Assembly (NCBI GenBank): GCA_009833045.1
Contig: WUUP01000005.1
Location: 186,001-250,000 of the forward strand
Source of the DNA: Saprospirales bacterium GYS_P2D
Lineage (GTDB): Bacteria; Bacteroidota; Bacteroidia; Chitinophagales; Saprospiraceae
Direction of reading: 5' to 3'
DNA: 64,000 nucleotides
In this document: piece after piece, positions 55,301 to 63,800 of the stretch
How the letters are laid out: every line of letters starts with the position of its first letter
How positions within the stretch are numbered: position 1 is the stretch's first letter
Position numbers and translations under genes: made by a program
The notes under the pieces: model-generated
Databases searched by the model: none
What the model saw: only the letters and a program-made list of their open reading frames with translations
What the model was told of the DNA's origin: nothing

Positions 55301-55608
55301 ATCCTATGATCAGTGAGGACGATATTTATAGTGAAAACTCGACATCTTTTTATGTAGAAGATGGTTCATATTTAAGATTGAGAACATTGCAGATCGGATA
55401 TACGATTCCAAATGATGTATTAGACAACATCGGTATGGAAAATGTAAGAGTATATCTTCAGGGACAGAACTTATTAACTGTCACTGGGTATAGCGGTATC
55501 GATCCTGCTTTATCAAGCTTTGAGACAGGAGATCAGAGACGTGGCTTTGACTACGGAAACTATCCGTCTTCTAAGATCATCCAGTTTGGTATCAATGCTT
55601 CATTCTAA
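52393..55608 (+). CDS. SusC/RagA-family TonB-dependent outer-membrane transporter (pair 2)
   Basis: The 1,071-residue protein has a longer than usual N-region (about 1-18) before a hydrophobic signal core (HLFSMVFLLLSTMVFSQ, ending at 33). A carboxypeptidase-D regulatory-like domain is at about 35-105 (VTGTVTDEDGLGLPGVSI). The TonB-box-like EEIVVTGYSTQ is at about 112-122, followed by the plug (VSQKLEGKVTGVTV, VRIRGISSFNG, GARANNGVIIITTKKG) and a barrel ending IIQFGINASF. It differs clearly from pair 1 in barrel length and loops, so a different ligand is likely. susD-2 begins 20 bases downstream. Confidence 0.95.
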   Translation: MRDYSTNWLAFCQQKKHLFSMVFLLLSTMVFSQRTVTGTVTDEDGLGLPGVSILETGTTNGTITDLDGAYSITVDEGASITLSFVGYTTQTIEVGNQNTIDLAMTPDAEILEEIVVTGYSTQRERDITGAVAVVKSDELNEITATSVSQKLEGKVTGVTVTNSGQPGGGSAVRIRGISSFNGSDPLYVIDGVPTTDNFQNGINPNDIESIQVLKDASAASIYGARANNGVIIITTKKGKKGETKITYDATVGVQNPVGKYDLIVDPRDYSEVVWRSFENSNQAGIPAEVPYSFGRGQIPEYIYAGDYSGYPQGNPVNEANYSYPNNLIMKANQEGTDWWDEVFSPALITEHTLGVSGGGDYSTFAMSFGYLDQQGTMLHTDFDRFSLRANSSFKKGRWSLGENFTFSRSTSVGFGGDGFNGNNGEGNAITQILKMQSIIPVYDINGNFAGGKANGLSNGSNPVAQLTRNKDNRGQFYKALGNAYLEFEVLEGLSLRSSIGMEYADNFTNGFRFPTWENSEPTVTNGFSERRENFFNWTWTNTASYNTNIDGVHDIGVLVGYEAIKNNFRGLFGGLGNYFTTDINAWYVNTALGLPDSRDVSSYGGFSTLASAFGKVDYSYDDTYLASVTVRRDGSSNFGPGNRYGVFPAVSLGWRLSNNFFRDSEVIEDLKLRFGWGVTGNQNIPGGNTVNRFGGGPGSSFYDINGTNNSIVTGYTLTNRGNADSKWEENTSLNLGVDGSLLNGKIDFVVDVYQRTTDGLLFNPTLPATAGSAAPPFVNIAKMENKGVDFSINFREKSNSKFGYNVGLNLTHYRNEILEIDGSRTAFFSNNDNSGRIGQTAWNQIGGPISSFYGWETDGIFRSQAEVDAHADQNGKAVGRLRLKDINNDGVVDDADLGTIGNPHPDFTFGLNAGVNFGNLDISTFWVGSVGNEIYNYNKLFEVFRFFNTNVRKDVLERAFDPVNNPDGDYPMISEDDIYSENSTSFYVEDGSYLRLRTLQIGYTIPNDVLDNIGMENVRVYLQGQNLLTVTGYSGIDPALSSFETGDQRRGFDYGNYPSSKIIQFGINASF

Positions 55609-55627
55609 ACTTTAAAATCATTAGAAA

Positions 55628-57331
55628 ATGAGAAATAAATTATTATTAAAATTATCACTGCTCCTTTTCTGTGGTATGGCTATTATAGCCTGCTCAGAGG
55701 ATTTCCTTGATGCGCCAGCACAAGGGGCACTGGATGCAGGTACACTCGCTAACGAAGCTGGAGCAGATGCAGCAGTCATATCTGCCTACTCTATGCTCGA
55801 TGGATGGGCGGACTCATGGGGAGTCGTATCTTCACCTTGGCCGGCTTCTGGAAGTAACTGGATTTTCGGTAGTGTCATGTCAGACGATGCTCACAAAGGA
55901 TCTGAGGCAGGTGACCAAGGTCAGACAGAAGAGCTTGAGCTCTTCCAATGGGCTCCCGGCAACCAGTATTGGAATGACAAATTCGTCATTCTCTATGAAG
56001 GTATAGCAAGGTCTAATGCGGCTATCGCACTCGTGAAGTCTGTAGAAGATATTGAGGCTGGCAAAGCTGCACAGCTTGAGGCAGAGGCAAGATTCCTCAG
56101 AGGTCACTATCATTTTGAAGCTTGGAAATTCTGGAAGAACATTCCTTTCTACACGGAAGAAGATACAGACTTCCGTAAGCCAAATGATACAGATCCAATG
56201 CCACAGATATTAGCTGATTTTGAGTTTGCATCGTCTAATCTACCGGCTACGCAAAGTCAGATCGGAAGAGCTACTAAGGGAGCAGCTGATGCATACCTTG
56301 GTAGAATCTATATGTTCTTAAATGACTATAGCAATGCTAAGACGAGACTTGATGCTGTAGTCAATAGTGGACTATATGACTTGAGCCCTTGCTTCAAAGA
56401 CATGTTCTCCACTACTGGAGAGAACGGTTCTGAGATGATATTCTCTATTCAGGCTTCAGTAAATGACGGATCTTCTGAGGGTCAAAATGGAAACTTCGGT
56501 GATCGACTTAACTTCCCACATGCGGGTAGTCCATTTGGTTGCTGTGGATTCCACCAGCCGACTCAAAACTTTGTGAATGCTCACAGAGTAGACGAAAATG
56601 GTTTGCCTTTGTTTGATTCGTTCAACGATACTGACGTAGACGAAAACTATACTGGACCTCTTGATCCAAGACTGGATCATACAGTAGGTCGTGATAATAT
56701 TCCATATCTCAATCATGGTACACATGGTCCTTCATGGATTAGAGCGAGATCTTTCTCTGGACCGTATAGCCCTAAGAAGTTTGCATACTTCTCTGGCGAA
56801 AATCAGCAGTCAGGAGGTTGGTCAAGTACTCAGTTATCACCGGTCAATGTGCCTATCATTCGATATGCTGATGTGATCTTGATGTTAGCCGAGGTAGAAG
56901 TAGAGATCGGTAGTCTCGAGCGTGCTCGAGAGCTCACTAATATGGTCAGAGGACGTGCGGCTAACTGTTCTCAGGGAGCTGACGGTACGATCATCAGCGG
57001 GATCACTGAGGGAGCAGCCTATGCTAACTATAGTGTATCTACATACGATGATCCATGGACCGATCAGAGCGTAGCTCGTACTGCGGTCAGATATGAGCGT
57101 AGACTTGAGTTAGGTCTCGAGGGCCATAGATTCTTTGATCTCCGTAGATGGGGTATCGCAGAGCAAGTGATTAATGCATATGTAGCGGCTGAAAAGCCTA
57201 AGAGAGCATACTTAAATAACCACGCTGGATACCAGTCTCCTATAAATGATGTCTTCCCTTTACCTACTCAGCAGATAGAGCTAAGTAAGATAGACGGACA
57301 GGCTCAATTACAGCAAAATCCTGGCTACTAA
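55628..57331 (+). CDS. SusD/RagB-family surface lipoprotein (pair 2)
   Basis: The 567-residue protein has a lipobox with Cys22 (AIIAC) followed by acidic SEDFLD. SusD features are NEAGADAAVISAYSMLDG, TPR-like helices (EARFLRGHYHFEAWKFWKNIPFY), the AKGAADAYLGRIYMFLNDY-type segment and the C-terminal VPIIRYADVILMLAEVEVEIG and LELGLEGHRFFDLRRWG blocks. The tail is NPGY. It is the surface lid of transporter pair 2. A terminator follows within 30 bases, as with pair 1. Confidence 0.95.
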   Translation: MRNKLLLKLSLLLFCGMAIIACSEDFLDAPAQGALDAGTLANEAGADAAVISAYSMLDGWADSWGVVSSPWPASGSNWIFGSVMSDDAHKGSEAGDQGQTEELELFQWAPGNQYWNDKFVILYEGIARSNAAIALVKSVEDIEAGKAAQLEAEARFLRGHYHFEAWKFWKNIPFYTEEDTDFRKPNDTDPMPQILADFEFASSNLPATQSQIGRATKGAADAYLGRIYMFLNDYSNAKTRLDAVVNSGLYDLSPCFKDMFSTTGENGSEMIFSIQASVNDGSSEGQNGNFGDRLNFPHAGSPFGCCGFHQPTQNFVNAHRVDENGLPLFDSFNDTDVDENYTGPLDPRLDHTVGRDNIPYLNHGTHGPSWIRARSFSGPYSPKKFAYFSGENQQSGGWSSTQLSPVNVPIIRYADVILMLAEVEVEIGSLERARELTNMVRGRAANCSQGADGTIISGITEGAAYANYSVSTYDDPWTDQSVARTAVRYERRLELGLEGHRFFDLRRWGIAEQVINAYVAAEKPKRAYLNNHAGYQSPINDVFPLPTQQIELSKIDGQAQLQQNPGY

Positions 57332-57357
57332 TAAAAAATAGCCAGTAGCAAATACTT

Positions 57358-57397
57358 AAAAATGGAGCGGCCTTCAGTAGAAGGTGGCTCCATTTTT
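57358..57397 (+). terminator. Intrinsic terminator between susD-2 and UnbV-4
   Basis: An 11-bp outer stem AAAAATGGAGC (57358-57368) with its exact complement at 57387-57397 and a 5-bp inner stem CCTTC/GAAGG are followed by a T-run. It mirrors the arrangement after susD-1. Confidence 0.9.
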
Positions 57398-57496
57398 ATT
57401 TGATCTACTGTGTTAAGTAGCTTGGTAGTAATATTAGCTCAGACATTGTGCGAAAAAAATCCGATAATTGGATTTAATTCTAACTATCCGAACTGT

Positions 57497-60400
57497 ATGA
57501 AGCGCTATCATCAGATACTCCTTTTTTTGGCACTTACACTACTCGTTTATTCTTGTCAGAGTGATGACTCAGACTCTGTGTCGGGGGATACACTTTTTCA
57601 GCGAGTAGCCAGTGATCACAGTGGCGTGACTTTCGTCAATGAAGTCAAGGATGGAAAGGATTTTAACGTTTTGACCTACCGAAATTTTTATAACGGCGGT
57701 GGAGTAGGTATTGGAGATATCAATAATGATGGCCTCGATGATCTCTTTTTCACCGCTAATGCGAATCCTAATCAGCTCTATCTGAATAAGGGGGATCTTA
57801 AGTTTGAAGATATCAGCAGCTCTGCGGGTATAGCTCGATCAGGTGGCTGGAGTACTGGAGTCACTATGGTAGACATCAATGCAGACGGCTATCTGGATAT
57901 CTACGTGTCCAACTCCGGCGATATAGCAGGTGATGACAGAAAGAATGAACTATATATCAACAATGGTGACCTGACTTTCGCTGAGAGAGCAGCTGATTAC
58001 GGATTGGACAATGATGGTTTTACTACCCATGCATCTTTTTTTGACTATGATTTAGATGGGGATCTTGATGCATACATTCTGAACAATAGCTTTAAAGATC
58101 CTTCTAAGCTGCCCTCATTTAGTAAGACTCGTGAGATGACTGACCAGTATGGTGGTGACCGCTTGATGCGAAATGATGGAGGAAAGTTCGTAGATGTGAG
58201 TGCCGAGGCAGGCATATACTCCAGCGCTATAGGATTTGGACTGGGAGTCTCTGTGAGTGATATCAATGGAGATTACTACCCAGATATTTATATCAGCAAT
58301 GATTTTTGGGAGCGAGACTACATCTATATCAATAATGGTGATGGTACTTTCTCAGAAGAACTACCAGACAGGGTCAGTATCTGCTCCGTATCGAGCATGG
58401 GAGCTGATGTAGCAGATCTCAATAATGATGGTCACTTTGATATCTACACGACAGATATGCTGGCAGCTGACAATTTTCGGCTGAAGGCACATACAGTGTT
58501 TGATCCAGTATATCTCGAGGATCTCAAGTATCGATCAAGTTTTCATTATCAAATCTTACAAAATTGCTTACAGGTCAATAATGGGGATGGTACATTCAGG
58601 GAGATGGCGCATGTGAGCAATGCGGCAGCTACTGATTGGAGCTGGGGTGCCTTGATTTTTGACTTTGATAATGATGGGTGGAATGACATATTCGTAGCCA
58701 ATGGTATCTACAAGGATATTATGGATTTGGACTTCATGAGTTTTATAGATGACCCTGAGAGTGTGAGCTCGATAGTGAAAGAGAGGGGAGAGTTTGATTT
58801 TAGAGATTTTGCGAGTCATCTCAGTTCTACTCCTCTGAGCAATTATGCTTTTGTAAATCAGAAAGGCAATCAATTTGAGGATAGAGCAAAAGAATTAGGT
58901 TTAGCAAATCCTGGCTTTAGCAATGGATCTGCCTACGCCGACCTCGATAATGATGGTGACCTGGACTTGGTGATTAATAATGTCAATACGGAAGCCGATA
59001 TCTATGAGAATACAGCCAGCGATAAAGGAACTCATTACGTAAAGATTCGTCTAAAAGATGAAAATGGCGATAATCGAAATGCCTTAGGAGCGCATGTCAA
59101 GCTAAGTACAGCGGATGGCGATTTCTATCAGCAGCATTATACAGCACGAGGCTTTCAGAGCAATGTTGGAGGCGATATGATCTTTGGACTGGGTGATGAT
59201 GTGACATCGGTGGAGTCGGTGGAGATAGTATGGCCAGATCTCACAGTGCAGCGATTGACTGATATCGCTATAGATCAGCTCACCACGATTACTAAGGAGT
59301 CTGACGAAAAACTGAGTCAAGTCTCAACTAAGATTGCTTTCAATCAAATGTTGACATCCTCCGACATTTTCGCTACTGCTCCTATTCATACAGAAAATCG
59401 TTTTAATGATTTTGATTATGAGCGTTTGCTGGTACGGATGTATTCGACAGAAGGACCTAAAATAGAAACAGGAGATCTCAATGGAGATGGACTGGAGGAT
59501 GCTGTAATCTTAGGTGCGAAAGGTGATGTGGACAAGGTCTATATTCAGAATAAGTCTGGAAAATTAGAATATAGGGAGATGCCAGGATTTGCTTCTGATA
59601 GCGGTTTTGAGAGTACCTGTGCCGCCTTATTTGATGTAGACGGAGATGGAGATCTTGATTTGACTATAGGTTCTGGTGGCAATGATTTTGGTAATGGCAT
59701 GGAGGATTTTTTGATCCGATTTTATGAAAATGATGGTAAAGGATATTTCCGACGCAATCTACCAAAGTCTCCTCCAGCAGGAGGGCAGTTTTCTGTGATA
59801 GCTCCGAGTGACTATGATTTTGATGGAGACATTGATTTATTTATCGGTGCGAGATCTATACCAGGCAATCATGGATTGACTCCAAGAAGCTTTTTGCTTC
59901 GAAAGGATGGAGATAAGTGGCAAGATGTCACTACTCAAGAAATAGGTACAGTAGGAATGGTCACGGATGCAGATTGGTCAGATATTGATCAAGATGGAGA
60001 TATGGACCTGATTATGGTAGGGGAGTATATGCCGATCACGATATTCGTCAATGAAGCAGGACAACTACAGCGAAAGGTAGTCATACCTGATACTGAAGGC
60101 TGGTGGTTGGATATCAATAAAGTGGATATCGATCAAGATGGAGATGATGATTTTGTCGTGGGCAACTGGGGGCTCAATACAAAATTTAAAGCGTCAAAAG
60201 ACAAGCCAATCTCACTCTATGTCAAGGATTTTGATGATAATGGAAAGAGCGAATTTGTGCTTAACTGGACACCTCAGGCAGAGGAAGAGAGCTACCCTTT
60301 TCATACTAAGATGGAGATCACAGAGCAGCTGCCAATGCTGAAAAAGAAGTACTTAAAATACAAAGACTACGCCGAGGCTGATTATCAGGATTTATTCGAC

Positions 60401-60799
60401 GAAAGTCAAAAAGCGGGAGCAATCGAGCGTAAAGTCGTGACACTGGAGTCGGCCATACTCTATAATGAAGATGGACAACTGGTCCTGAAGAGACTACCTG
60501 TAGAAGCACAGATTTCTCCGATGTTTGCTTCTGTCATCGATGATTTTGATGGTGATGGGATCAATGATATCTGGATGAGTGGCAACTTCTACGGACTGAA
60601 GCCAGAAGTCGGTCGACATGATGACTCTAAGGGGGTACTACTGAAGGGCTCAGCCTCTGGAGAATTCACCTATATACATCGGGGGCATCCTGCTATAAGT
60701 GGAGAAGTACGAGATGCTGCCTTGATCAAATCAAATGATGGTAAAAAACACATCCTCATCGGAGTGAATAATGCTCCGGCACAAGCGCTGATGTATTAG
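57497..60799 (+). CDS. UnbV-4: FG-GAP/VCBS repeat and ASPIC/UnbV-domain lipoprotein
   Basis: The 1,100-residue protein starts at ATG 57497 (MKRYHQILLFLALTLLVYSC). A further upstream in-frame ATG would add 29 residues without signal-peptide character. Cys20 is followed by QSDDSDS. FG-GAP repeats (YNGGGVGIGDINNDGLDDLFFTAN; SFFDYDLDGDLDAYILNNS) precede ASPIC/UnbV at about 531-600 (YTARGFQSNVGGDMIFG), junction HTENRFNDFDYERLL and a second FG-GAP block (TGDLNGDGLEDAVILGAKGD; PSDYDFDGDIDLFIGARSIPG). It lies downstream of SusCD pair 2 and 50 bases before UnbV-5. Confidence 0.9.
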   Translation: MKRYHQILLFLALTLLVYSCQSDDSDSVSGDTLFQRVASDHSGVTFVNEVKDGKDFNVLTYRNFYNGGGVGIGDINNDGLDDLFFTANANPNQLYLNKGDLKFEDISSSAGIARSGGWSTGVTMVDINADGYLDIYVSNSGDIAGDDRKNELYINNGDLTFAERAADYGLDNDGFTTHASFFDYDLDGDLDAYILNNSFKDPSKLPSFSKTREMTDQYGGDRLMRNDGGKFVDVSAEAGIYSSAIGFGLGVSVSDINGDYYPDIYISNDFWERDYIYINNGDGTFSEELPDRVSICSVSSMGADVADLNNDGHFDIYTTDMLAADNFRLKAHTVFDPVYLEDLKYRSSFHYQILQNCLQVNNGDGTFREMAHVSNAAATDWSWGALIFDFDNDGWNDIFVANGIYKDIMDLDFMSFIDDPESVSSIVKERGEFDFRDFASHLSSTPLSNYAFVNQKGNQFEDRAKELGLANPGFSNGSAYADLDNDGDLDLVINNVNTEADIYENTASDKGTHYVKIRLKDENGDNRNALGAHVKLSTADGDFYQQHYTARGFQSNVGGDMIFGLGDDVTSVESVEIVWPDLTVQRLTDIAIDQLTTITKESDEKLSQVSTKIAFNQMLTSSDIFATAPIHTENRFNDFDYERLLVRMYSTEGPKIETGDLNGDGLEDAVILGAKGDVDKVYIQNKSGKLEYREMPGFASDSGFESTCAALFDVDGDGDLDLTIGSGGNDFGNGMEDFLIRFYENDGKGYFRRNLPKSPPAGGQFSVIAPSDYDFDGDIDLFIGARSIPGNHGLTPRSFLLRKDGDKWQDVTTQEIGTVGMVTDADWSDIDQDGDMDLIMVGEYMPITIFVNEAGQLQRKVVIPDTEGWWLDINKVDIDQDGDDDFVVGNWGLNTKFKASKDKPISLYVKDFDDNGKSEFVLNWTPQAEEESYPFHTKMEITEQLPMLKKKYLKYKDYAEADYQDLFDESQKAGAIERKVVTLESAILYNEDGQLVLKRLPVEAQISPMFASVIDDFDGDGINDIWMSGNFYGLKPEVGRHDDSKGVLLKGSASGEFTYIHRGHPAISGEVRDAALIKSNDGKKHILIGVNNAPAQALMY

Positions 60800-60849
60800 T
60801 CAGTGGTCGCTTTAAATTTTAATAAAACTAACTGCATAGATCATAGCCT

Positions 60850-63800
60850 ATGAAAAGCTATCACTTTACACTATTGATTTTATCATTGAGCTGCACACTG
60901 TTGTATCAATGCACACCGGATGATGAGCCGACACAGTTTGATGCTCTGGAGGCTTCCTATACTGGAGTCACATTTGATAATGCGATACAGGATTATGACT
61001 CACTCAGTATCCTCAGCTATGAGTATATCTACAATGGAGGAGGCGTAGCCATAGCAGATTTTAACGGAGATGATTTACAAGACATCTTTTTCACCGGGAA
61101 TATGGTGGAAAATGCAATGTATCTGAACAAGGGCGATTTGAAATTTGATGATATATCAAGCTCAGCAGGCATCCAAGCTGCTGATCGCTGGAGCTCTGGA
61201 GTGGCAGTAGTAGATATCAATCTGGATGGCAAAATCGACCTCTATGTATCCTGTACAGGACCTAATGGGGTAGAGGATAAGAGAAATCAGCTCTTCATCA
61301 ATATGGGAAATGATGATCAGGGTCGACCAGCATTTGAGGATCAGGCGGTACAGTACGGTATCGCAGACCCCTCTAATAGTACGCAGTCCGCATTCTTCGA
61401 TTATGATAGGGATGGGGATCTGGATCTATTCATCATCGTGAATAAGATGGTCGAAGATCAACAACCCAGTAAGTACCATGATAAAATCACGGATGGATCT
61501 GCACCCACTCGAGATCGGCTATATCGCAATGATTGGGATGAGGGATTAGGTCATCAGGTATTCACCGAAGTCGGCAAGGAGGCTGGTATATTGATAGAAG
61601 GATTCAGCCTCGGTCTCAATATCTGTGATATCAATCAAGATGGCTGGAAAGATATCTATATCACTAATGACTACCTGACCAATGATCTCCTGTACGTGAA
61701 TAATCAAGACGGGACATTTTCCGATAGATCTGCAGACTATTTTAAGCATACTTCATTTTCTGCGATGGGCAATGATGTCGCCGATCTGGACAATGATGGT
61801 GATGATGAGATAGTAGCACTCGATATGCTACCTGAGGACAATTATCGCAGAAAAACTATGCTGCCACCTAATAAGTATTCGGACTATCGTAATAATGAAA
61901 AATATGGTTATCAATACCAATACATGCGAAATACGCTACAGTCTAATCAAGGTATAGACGCAGATGGCAATCCCATATTTGAAGAGGTAGGACTCATGGC
62001 TGGCATAGCTGCCACCGACTGGAGCTGGACACCATTGGTAGCAGACTTTGACAATGATGGATATCGTGATATTATCGTGACTAATGGTTTTCCTAAGGAT
62101 ATCACGGATAGGGATTTTATAGATTACTATGCTGATGTGGGCTCCTATGCTGATGATGCATTTCTGAAAGATCGTATCCCTTCTGTCCAAATCGCTAACT
62201 ACGCTTATCACAATCGAGGAGGACTCATATTTGATGATGTAACTGCTGATTGGGGATTGGATCAGCCGAGCTTCTCCAATGGTGCAGCATATGGAGATCT
62301 GGACAATGATGGAGATCTGGATGTCGTGATCAATAATATCAATCAGCCAGCCTCTGTATATGAGAATAATAATCTGTCAAATAAAAACTGGATCAGAGTC
62401 AAACTCGAAGGATCTCCGTCTAATCCACTGGGCATAGGTGCTCGACTACGAGTGTACACGGATAGTATGGGAGTCATCACTGCTGAGAACAGTATGTCTC
62501 GAGGATACCTCTCATCTCACGAACCCTTTATACATATAGGTCTATCCGGTCAAGATAAGGTAGATCAGATCGAGGTGATATGGGCAGACGGCAGTCAGCA
62601 AATACTACCTGAAATATCGGCTAATCAAGTCATCACGCTCAAACATACAGATGCAACTCCGATTAATAAAATTGATCAAACGACCCCTGTAGTATCAAGG
62701 CCATTCGTCAGTGTAGCTGATGAGCTGGGAATAGATTACATCCATGAGGAGGAAGACTATATCGACTACAATGTCCAGCCAATGCTCCTGCACAAACTAT
62801 CTCAATACGGCCCAGCCTTGGCAGTAGGAGATGTGAATGGTGATGGGGCCGAGGATGTCTTTATCGGAGGATCCCACTTCCACAAGGGAGTATTTTTAGT
62901 CCAGAGAGAGGCTGGTTTTGAGCAGCAAGATTTGATTAATTATCAAGGAGCGGAAGACTATAAGTCGGAAGAGCTCGGGGCATTATTTTTTGATGCGGAT
63001 GACGATGGCGATCAAGATCTATATGTCGTACATGGAGGCTACGAATACGAAGCCAGTAATGATCAGTACATCGATAGACTCTATGTCAATGAGAATGGGC
63101 GATATAGTCATGCTAAGAATGCCCTTCCGATACTACATCAGAGTGGCTTAGCGGTCAAAGCTGCGGACTACGATGGCGATGGTGATCTCGACTTGTTCAT
63201 AGGTGGACGAGTAGTCCCAGATCAATATCCGCTACCTTCAGATAGCTATATCCTTCGCAATGATTCGCAGGATGGGACAGCAAAATTCACTAATGTAACT
63301 GCAGAAGTGGCACCAACTCTAATAGAAATAGGCATGGTGACAGACGCACTCTGGACTGACTATGATGATGATGGGCAGGTCGATCTACTGATCACTGGAG
63401 AATTTATGCCGCTTACTATTTTGCACAATAAGGACGGACAGTTCAAAGATGTGACTTCTTTAAGTGGGATCTCAGATCACATCGGTTGGTGGAATAGCAT
63501 AGTAGGCGGTGATTTTGATAATGATGGAGATACGGATTATATCTTGGGTAATGTGGGAGATAATACTCTCGCTCCAATCTCTGATGAGCATCCTGTAAAA
63601 GTATATTACAAGGATTTTGATAATAATGGTACGGGAGACTTATTCCCAGCATGTTATTTTCCTGATGAGAATGGGCAGATGGAGGAGTTTCCTTATTTCG
63701 GACGTATGGAGATCGTCAAGCAGTATAACACTATCGCTAAGCGGTACAAATTTCACAAGGAGTTAGCGACTACTCCGATGAGCGAATTCTTTAAGCCTGA

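Noticed and set aside
57410-57496. 29-residue N-terminal extension of UnbV-4
   Set aside because: The extension is not signal-peptide-like. The ATG at 57497 gives a lipobox at the usual distance, as in the four sister proteins.
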